DNA of 64,000 bases from Schistosoma mansoni (Eukaryota > Platyhelminthes > Trematoda > Strigeidida > Schistosomatidae), in assembly GCF_000237925.1 (NCBI RefSeq), contig NC_031496.1, positions 31,042,539-31,106,538 of the forward strand. Reading direction: 5' to 3'. This document shows, piece by piece, positions 58,002-64,000 of the stretch. The number at the start of each line of letters is the position of its first letter. Position 1 is the stretch's first letter. The position numbers were made by a program, and so were the translations under genes. The notes beneath the pieces are model-generated. The model was not told the DNA's origin and did no database searches. It was given only the letters and a program-made list of their open reading frames with translations.

Positions 58002-58580
58002 TTGAATAATTTTAGTGTTTCTAGGTGAGTTTTCTTTAAATGTAACCTTATACAATGGTTTATCAAATATTGGTTCATTATCATTTTCATCTAATATTTG
58101 TAAGGTAATAGTCATTGTAGCTGTTAGACTAGATAATAATGACATTGATGTCATTGATGATACATGTTTAGGGTAATCTGTTGATAAATAGTTTGTTGAA
58201 TCTAATGATACAAGGGAATTAGAGAAGGAATTGGGAATTCCATCCCAACAATATAAAATAGCCAGATATTTATCTGTAATATTTTCACGATCATATTTAT
58301 TTTGGCTATATAATGTAAAACGTTGATAAACATGAGTTTCAGTATTTGATAATAATGATGATGGTGATGACGATGACGACGTCGACGAGGATGACGTTGA
58401 TGAAATCGTCGAGAATATTGTAGAATAATAATAATCATTATGATTTTGTGACAATATTCGTTCATTTAAATCAAATGATTCTTTTACAAATAGAATAGGT
58501 TGATTTCTTATTAAATGTGATGGTTCTTCACAATGTACTTGACCATTAACTTGAGGACTATCCCGATCAATAATGAGAAG
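58002..58580 (-). CDS. Cadherin-like gene, large EC exon with a Ser-rich insert
   Basis: Exon of 579 nt, phase 0 at both ends, acceptor CACAATAG at 58581-58588, donor GTTAGT at 57996-58001. It encodes LLIIDRDSPQVNG (DxD site), a long Ser-rich low-complexity loop (about 58340-58400, TSSSSTSSSSSPSSLL), LYSQNKYDRE (LDRE equivalent), LQILDENDNEPIF (linker) and YKVTFKENSP, the start of the next repeat. The Ser run is encoded by an irregular GAT/GAC/GTC trinucleotide array and lengthens the repeat well beyond the usual 110 or so residues. Confidence 0.88.
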
Positions 58581-58634
58581 CTATTGTGATAAAGTAGATA
58601 AAAGAAGAATAGCTTGTTATATGATATTCAAATA

Positions 58635-59070
58635 AAACTAAATAAATCCAGAAGAAATTTTGTGGAGATTTCAGTAATTTTATAGTTGAAATCATGAGTC
58701 AATTGAAGCTAGACCACCATGGAAAATCTGGAAACACTGGACGGCCGTTTCGTCCTACTATGAGACTCTTCCGATCCCGCCTTGCGAGATTTGAACTCAG
58801 GACCTACCAGTCTCGCGTCAGATCCCTTAGCCGATAGACCACTGAGTCTAACTTCAACCAATCCACGATTTTTGAGCAACCGTTCACCAATTGTCTTCAG
58901 TGAGTTGATATCTCTACAACAGACGTGGTTGAACTCCACTGGTCACTACTTCCCACTAGAACTTCAGGAATTATCTCTTGAAGTCAGTCACTAGTGAGCA
59001 TATGATTATAGATCAGAAGGGGTTTTGTGGAGAATTTCGTATTTTTCATAGTTGAAATCATGAGTCAATT
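58635..59070 (-). mobile_element. Family B SINE with directly repeated tail
   Basis: A minus unit (58635 to about 59010) followed by a second tail in the same orientation (59012-59070, CAGAAGGGGTTTTGTGGAG). The hammerhead at about 58733-58770 has lost its CUGANGA side. The direct tail repeat again suggests a dimeric template. Confidence 0.75.
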
Positions 59071-59775
59071 GATCATGTATAATTGTAATTTTTCTTATTA
59101 AAACAGGATCAATTAAAGAAACAATGATTTATGTACCACGAATCGGTATTTAATTATCTCTATGGTTTTTATTATAAAAAAACTAGAAAAATGATACGAA
59201 AGCCGTCGTTCACTAATCAACGTGGTGATATGAAAAACAAACTCCATACATTGGTTCCTTTAACGAATTTGAATAATACTAAAATAACAACTTTGGTAGA
59301 ACAATTAGTAGGCTACTTACACTTCTAATCTGGTTAATGTGACATTGAGATATGATAATAACACTGAGTAACAGGTAATCATGACATAAGGCATAAGAAC
59401 AACACTGAATATATGTATATGCTTAAAGATAGAATTCCAAAACATTGAAGCTGTGAGGCAGCATTTCTATGGGATCGAGGGTCTGATAGGATACATTGTG
59501 TGATAATTATCGATGGTTTGAAGAGTTTACGCAAGCTTCAAATAACTTAAAAACACACAGAAGACAAATAACTAAAAGGTAGTAATTGTCCTGACTTTTT
59601 AATTAATAAGATTGGTTGCGTAATAATCACCAAAGTTTTAAAGAGTTTACTTACCTATAGAGAATCGGGTGAGTGAAAAACATGTTACTAAGAGGATGGC
59701 TTTAGCTTATATGGAATAACAATAATTTTAGAGAAGATTGCATGACAGGATAAACACAATAAGAAAATAATAATA
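59071..59775. other. Intron sequence, nothing recognised
   Basis: AT-rich intron DNA of the cadherin-like gene. The plus-strand frame at 59131-59328 is random-looking. Confidence 0.4.
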
Positions 59776-59779
59776 GTAT

Positions 59780-60082
59780 TGTGGTGTGGTCTACTTATAT
59801 CCACACAAGTAGTATATGGTGATGATCAGACATAGAATGTATTTTGGCAGAAGATCGATAAGGAACGAACAGGAATGAAGCGCGATTAGTACGAAAATGA
59901 ATGAACAATGAAATCAGAGAAGATGGACTGATACGTACGGAAGGAACAGTGAAGATGAAGACAATTGATTGTTATTTTTCAAATTAACTGTTTACTGTAT
60001 GGTTATCAGGATTTAGTGAGATAGTCTGTAGTTTGTGCTTAAGTACATTCAAATGTCCCCACCCGTGTTCTTGTTCACTACA
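59780..60082. mobile_element. Solo LTR fossil (family E)
   Basis: TGTGGTGTGG at the left end and CACTACA at the right, with a 4-bp target-site duplication GTAT (59776-59779 and 60083-60086). Homologous to 4683-5067. No internal region. Confidence 0.75.
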
Positions 60083-60289
60083 GTATTAATTCTGATGATA
60101 ACGATGATAGTAATGGCAGATGATATTAATAAGAAAATTATGAATTCGCTTAAGTTGTAATAAATTGATGACTAGTATAGTTGATACGTGGAGGTTGTAG
60201 CATTTTCACAGTACATATCACGAACTAATCTTAGCTAGATCCTTATTAAAAACCTAATAGCAATGAACATCTGTCTTATCCTAATGTAA

Positions 60290-60640
60290 TACTCCACAAC
60301 AGTAGGCATTCACGATCACACAAGGAAGAACTAAACTCAGGACTTTTGGTTTCATGAGAGGAAGCTTAACCGCTAGATCACTGAACCCACATCCAACTGT
60401 ATTAATGTCTAAATTTTAACTAATTCACGGTCTTCTGCCACTCTTATTTATTACCTGGGTAACTGTGGATAACTTTCCTATACCCAACACAAATTGAACT
60501 TCATTGATCATGACTTCTCACTACAACTCTAGGAGTTACATCTTTAAGCTAGTTACCGATGAGCAAATGATTTTTACTAGTATGGAGGATTTATGGAGAC
60601 TATCTAATTCTTCTAGGTTTTCAATGATAGTCTGCCTGGG
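60290..60640 (-). mobile_element. Very degenerate family B SINE
   Basis: The order of parts matches a minus unit (CACTGAACCCACATCCAACT, TTAATGTCTAAATTTTAACT, AGTTACCGATGAGCAAATGA), but the hammerhead is unrecognisable. Confidence 0.5.
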
Positions 60641-61224
60641 ACCGATTCATGATTTAAGCTTTGAAAATTGGTTATTGTCTTCTTTTGGATGCATAAATTA
60701 ATATTGAGTTTTTAATCATTACTACTTCGTCAGAATGAATAGAAGTAGAGTTAGTTTGTCAGATGAAAGCCTCTTAGGTTCAGGAGGTTTCACTTATGTG
60801 ATTGGTTTCTTTAATTCACCAATTCAAGTTTTAAATATTTATCTCAGTAGGAACTGATTTATACACATAAAGATTTTATTGAAAGATAAAACCACAATAT
60901 AACTAAATAGAAAAGTGAATAGAAGTGAAAAGCTTGAAATGAATTCAGTGGATATCTTTCTTTCTAAACAGAGGGTTCTTGAAAAGGATATATAAGATGG
61001 AAACTTAGATTTCATCTAAGAAATTCTAATTAAAAGAAAAAGAACTATAATAATATTTCTTATCTACATGACGTACCAGTCATTCCAATAAATTTGGTTG
61101 ATTTGTTCATTATACAAAGTTTTGATTATAGTACATTGGATTACATAACTTTCAAACTATGTGTATTACATACTACGTTTACTTTTAAACTATGAATGTG
61201 TTTCATAAAGTATATATATTAGCT

Positions 61225-61965
61225 AGGTAAAGATAGATAGTGTCTAGCAGTGGAATCTAAGACGAGTGTTTTGTCCTATTTGGGACTCGTCAGCTGGATG
61301 TAGCTGAATCTCGGAGTTAACGATCACTTTGGGACTCAAACCAGTATCGTTCGCTTCAAACGTCATCTCATTATTCACTTAGTTACTGAGTTCTGATAGA
61401 ATGAACATCAACTATGAGATACAGCTGCATTAAGCTGACGAGTTCCAAATAGGAGAAAACTTGCATTCGGGATTCCAACACTAGCCACTATCTATCTATG
61501 CTTATAATGCTTATGAATTAACGCTATATCGAGACAATATGCAAAGTATGTACATATGTCAATAAGAGACTGACCAGTTGCAGTCCTAAATATGAATGGG
61601 AAGATTCAAACAAACAATACCAAGTGAATTTAAACTTCGCCGCATTGCATAAGCAAGTGGCTATCAGGACTCAGTAGCTAAGTGGATTGCGCGATGGCGT
61701 TTGAAGCGAAAGGTACTGGGCTCGAGTCCCAGAGTGAACATTAACTCTGAGATGTAGGTACACCCAGCTGACGAGTCCCAAATAGGACGAAACGCGCGCC
61801 CTCGATTCCATTGCTAACCACTATCTATCTATGCTTATAATGATTGTGAATTAGGACTATATCGAGTCAGTACGTACAGGATGCACGTAAATCAATAAGA
61901 GACTGATCAACTGCAGTTCTTAACATGAATGGAAAGATTCAACCAAACAATACCAAATAAATTTA
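61225..61965. mobile_element. Family A (Smα-like) inverted pair plus tandem unit
   Basis: A minus unit (61225-61400) is followed by a plus 3' end (61401-61500), then a complete plus unit with its own upstream segment (about 61501-61965) in tandem. This gives a unit length of about 330-340 bp, as known for Smα. Hammerheads: minus, G12 changed (CAAAA); first plus, GAAA region altered (GGAGAAAAC); second plus (61757-61800), core perfect but cleavage triplet GCC. None is predicted active. Confidence 0.85.
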
Positions 61966-62008
61966 TACATATCATCTGTTTTATCAATGAAATAATGAAT
62001 TAACTTAC

Positions 62009-62314
62009 ATGTCCAATGAATGTTTTCTCTGGTTGATTTTCTTTTATAATTAATTTAGATGGATTTAATAAAAATTCCGGTCGTTCATCATTTACATCTA
62101 TAATTTTAATAATCAATTGAGTGAAGGCATCAAATTCACCATCATTAGCACGTATTGTATAACTATATAAATTACATTGTTCATAATCTAATTGTTCTTT
62201 AATTATAATTTGTCCATTGGATTGAATTAAAAATTTGGATGTAAGATTTAAATCAATATTATTTACCATTGAATATGTAATTGTCGAATTGACATCTTCA
62301 TCAGTAGCAATTAA
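62009..62314 (-). CDS. Cadherin-like gene, EC-repeat exon (most 5' in window)
   Basis: Exon of 306 nt, phase 0 at both ends, acceptor AACTTTCAG at 62315-62323, donor GTAAGT at 62003-62008. It encodes LIATDEDVNSTITYSMVNN (DxD-type site), IIIKEQLDYEQCNLYSYTIR (LDYE), a linker IKIIDVNDERPEFL and the start of the next repeat (IIKENQPEKTFIGH). Upstream exons, including the signal peptide, lie beyond 64000. The downstream intron is filled by family A copies ending about 40 bp from the donor. Confidence 0.9.
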
Positions 62315-62364
62315 CTGAAAGTTACAAAACAATATAAAGGATTGATTATTGACAAATTACACTG

Positions 62365-62695
62365 GACAGCCTTTTTGTCTTAGTTGGGAGATATGAACTC
62401 AATGAAGACATTGATGAAATGGTTGGTCAATTTCGTGGATTGGTTGAAGTTAGACATTAACACCGTTGGATGCCGGCCGGCTCAGTGGTCCATCGGTTAA
62501 GTGCTCGCGTGCGAAAATGATAGGTCCTGGGTTGGAATCTCGCAAGGCGGGATTATGGATGCAAACTGATGAAGAGTTCCACAATAGGGCAAAACAGCCT
62601 TTCAGTGCTTCTAGGTTTTCAATGGTGGTCTAGCTTCAATTGACTCATGATTTCAACTATATATAAAAGTTACCAAAAATCCCCACAAACAAACC
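62365..62695 (+). mobile_element. Family B SINE
   Basis: Plus unit with tRNA-like head (GGTCCATCGGTTAAGTGC, then GGGTTGGAATCTC) and tail (AGTTGAAATCATG in reverse). Hammerhead at about 62566-62612 with ATGAAGA, CAAAAC and CTTTC at the cleavage site: inactive. Confidence 0.75.
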
Positions 62696-62821
62696 AATAA
62701 TCTTACATTTGTTTAGTTTTATGAGACTACTTAAATTCTGTCGATCAAGATTCAATGTGGCTAATAGGCTGAGTACATTAATAATGCATGCACTATATCA
62801 AGATGTTTTTTGATTGAAAGT

Positions 62822-63400
62822 TACTTACTTACGCCTGTTACCCCTTGTGGAGGAGCATAGGCCGCTCACCAGCATTCTCCATCCAACCCTGTCCTGGGCA
62901 ATCCTCTCTAGTTCTTTCCAGTTAACATTCATCCTTTTTATATCTGCTTCTATTTCCCGACGTAATGTGTTCTTTGGCCTTCCTCTTTTCCACTTCCCTT
63001 CACGATTCCAAGTCAGGGATTAACTCGTGATGCAGTTTGATGATTTCCTCAATGTATGTCCGATCCACTTCCAACGTCTTTTCCTAATTTCCTCTTCAGC
63101 TGGAAGCTGGTGTGTCCTCTCCCACAGAAGGCTGTTGCTGATAGTATCCGACCAGTGAATGTTCAGTATTTTACGTAGACAACTGTTTATAAATACTTGT
63201 ACCTTCTTGACGATGGATTTAGTAGTAGTTCTCCACGTTTCAGCTCCATACAGTAGGACTGTCTTGACGTTCGTATTGAAGATTCTCACTTTGAAATTAG
63301 TTGACAGTTGTTTTGAGTTTACTCGCCTTTACATCTGTATCCGATGCTCCTTGTTTATCAATTATGCTTCCCAGGTACGTGAATGTTTCCACCTCTTCCA
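62822..63400 (-). mobile_element. Type-2 LINE 3' end
   Basis: Minus strand: [40 protein letters not shown] and [20 protein letters not shown], then the tail ACTTACTTACG at 62822. 5'-truncated with a small internal deletion near 63320. Confidence 0.85.
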
Positions 63401-63465
63401 GTGGTTAGCACAAAAACTTTAACATATATTTCATATCAACTGATATTATCTAATATTATGTTATA

Positions 63466-63790
63466 GTGCACTCGGTGTCAGGTGATTTAGACTAGCAGTC
63501 ACTCTGTAACATAATCAATAGGATTCTATCGGCACTGAAAGATTAGTTAAATGTGACAATAGTCACTAATCAATGATTAATCTGTTTCAAATATCTCAGT
63601 ATTCTAGGTGATCAGTTGAGTTCTCGATAGCTTAATGGTAAAATATTGGATTGCGAGGCTGGGAGATGGGTCTAAAATCCTACAGGAAACATTAGTTCCC
63701 TCAAAAGTATAGGGTATCGTGCTGATCAGTATTAGCTGCCACAAAAAGATGATCCAGGATTTCCTGTAGACTATCTCTCACCAAATAAAA
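63466..63790 (+). repeat. Family D relative with a tRNA-like segment
   Basis: 63466-63560 matches the upstream part of the hammerhead unit at 40940-41215. It is followed by a degenerate tRNA-like stretch: A-box-like TAGCTTAATGGTAAAAT at 63628 and B-box-like GGGTCTAAAATCC at 63669. No hammerhead core is seen. It is too degraded to be a tRNA gene. Confidence 0.45.
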
Positions 63791-64000
63791 TATACATGTT
63801 CATTTCTTAGAGCTTTATACAACAAAATAGTTACAGTTGGTGTGAAACAACTGATATGAAACTGTTGGACATTGGCTGATAAAATAGTGTTATCTGCATC
63901 AATAATACCATCTGAGGAATCAGATTTCTAACACTAATAGGGTTGAGTTACTTTGGACTGTGTTGGTGTATAATAGATATGGGTAAAAATGATCAATGAC

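Noticed and set aside
58202-58465. Alternative frame with poly-His/Arg over the Ser-rich repeat
   Set aside because: Frame shift of the trinucleotide array. The cadherin frame is the one with calcium-site motifs and matching splice phases.

Overview
The window looks like Schistosoma (blood fluke) nuclear DNA. It is AT-rich and intron-dense. Host genes carry micro-introns of about 30-36 nt, as is typical near the 5' ends of schistosome genes. The repeats match known schistosome lineages: a Smα-like hammerhead SINE/satellite, two non-LTR (RTE/CR1-like) lineages, Penelope-like ends and Ty3/Gypsy fossils. The species cannot be fixed from the sequence alone.

Layout. 1-5.6 kb is repeat-dense: an (AAAT)n-tailed 'family C' repeat, a hammerhead SINE pair, a type-1 LINE split by a family C insertion, a solo LTR and a 192-bp hammerhead foldback. 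7.0-11.0 kb is the main stretch of compact host genes. It holds a two-exon gene of unknown function (minus, 7073-7604), some probable exons of unclear affiliation (9.4-10.2 kb) and a confidently recognised MICOS subunit gene, MIC10 (minus, 10586-10960, three micro-introns). 11-16 kb has old LINE fragments. 16.6-30.0 kb is a nest of Ty3/Gypsy fossils and RTE pieces, dominated by an inverted repeat with arms of about 4.4 kb (about 19621-24065 and 25129-29574) around a spacer of about 1.1 kb. 30-41 kb is gene-poor and full of hammerhead SINEs, LINE tails and a Penelope-like end.

41.9-62.3 kb carries the 3' part of a cadherin/protocadherin-like gene on the minus strand. Seven exons keep one reading frame through every junction and encode about 940 residues: several extracellular cadherin repeats, one membrane segment, and a cytoplasmic tail with poly-Asn and poly-Gln runs. 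The 5' exons lie beyond the right edge. Introns are packed with SINEs, LINEs and solo LTRs. A 200-base run of N (47397-47596) lies in one intron.

Main observations. (1) At least three SINE-like families (A = Smα-like, B, D) and Penelope-like ends carry hammerhead ribozyme cores. Families A and B repeatedly occur as inverted pairs in one fixed polarity, minus copy then plus copy with the hammerhead ends outward. Several pairs are bounded as a single unit by target-site duplications, suggesting twin-primed retrotransposition of multimeric or circular ribozyme RNA. (2) The long palindrome is nearly perfect except for one 50-bp patch. (3) One cadherin exon is flanked by two practically identical inverted LINE tails of about 395 bp, a classic circular-RNA configuration.
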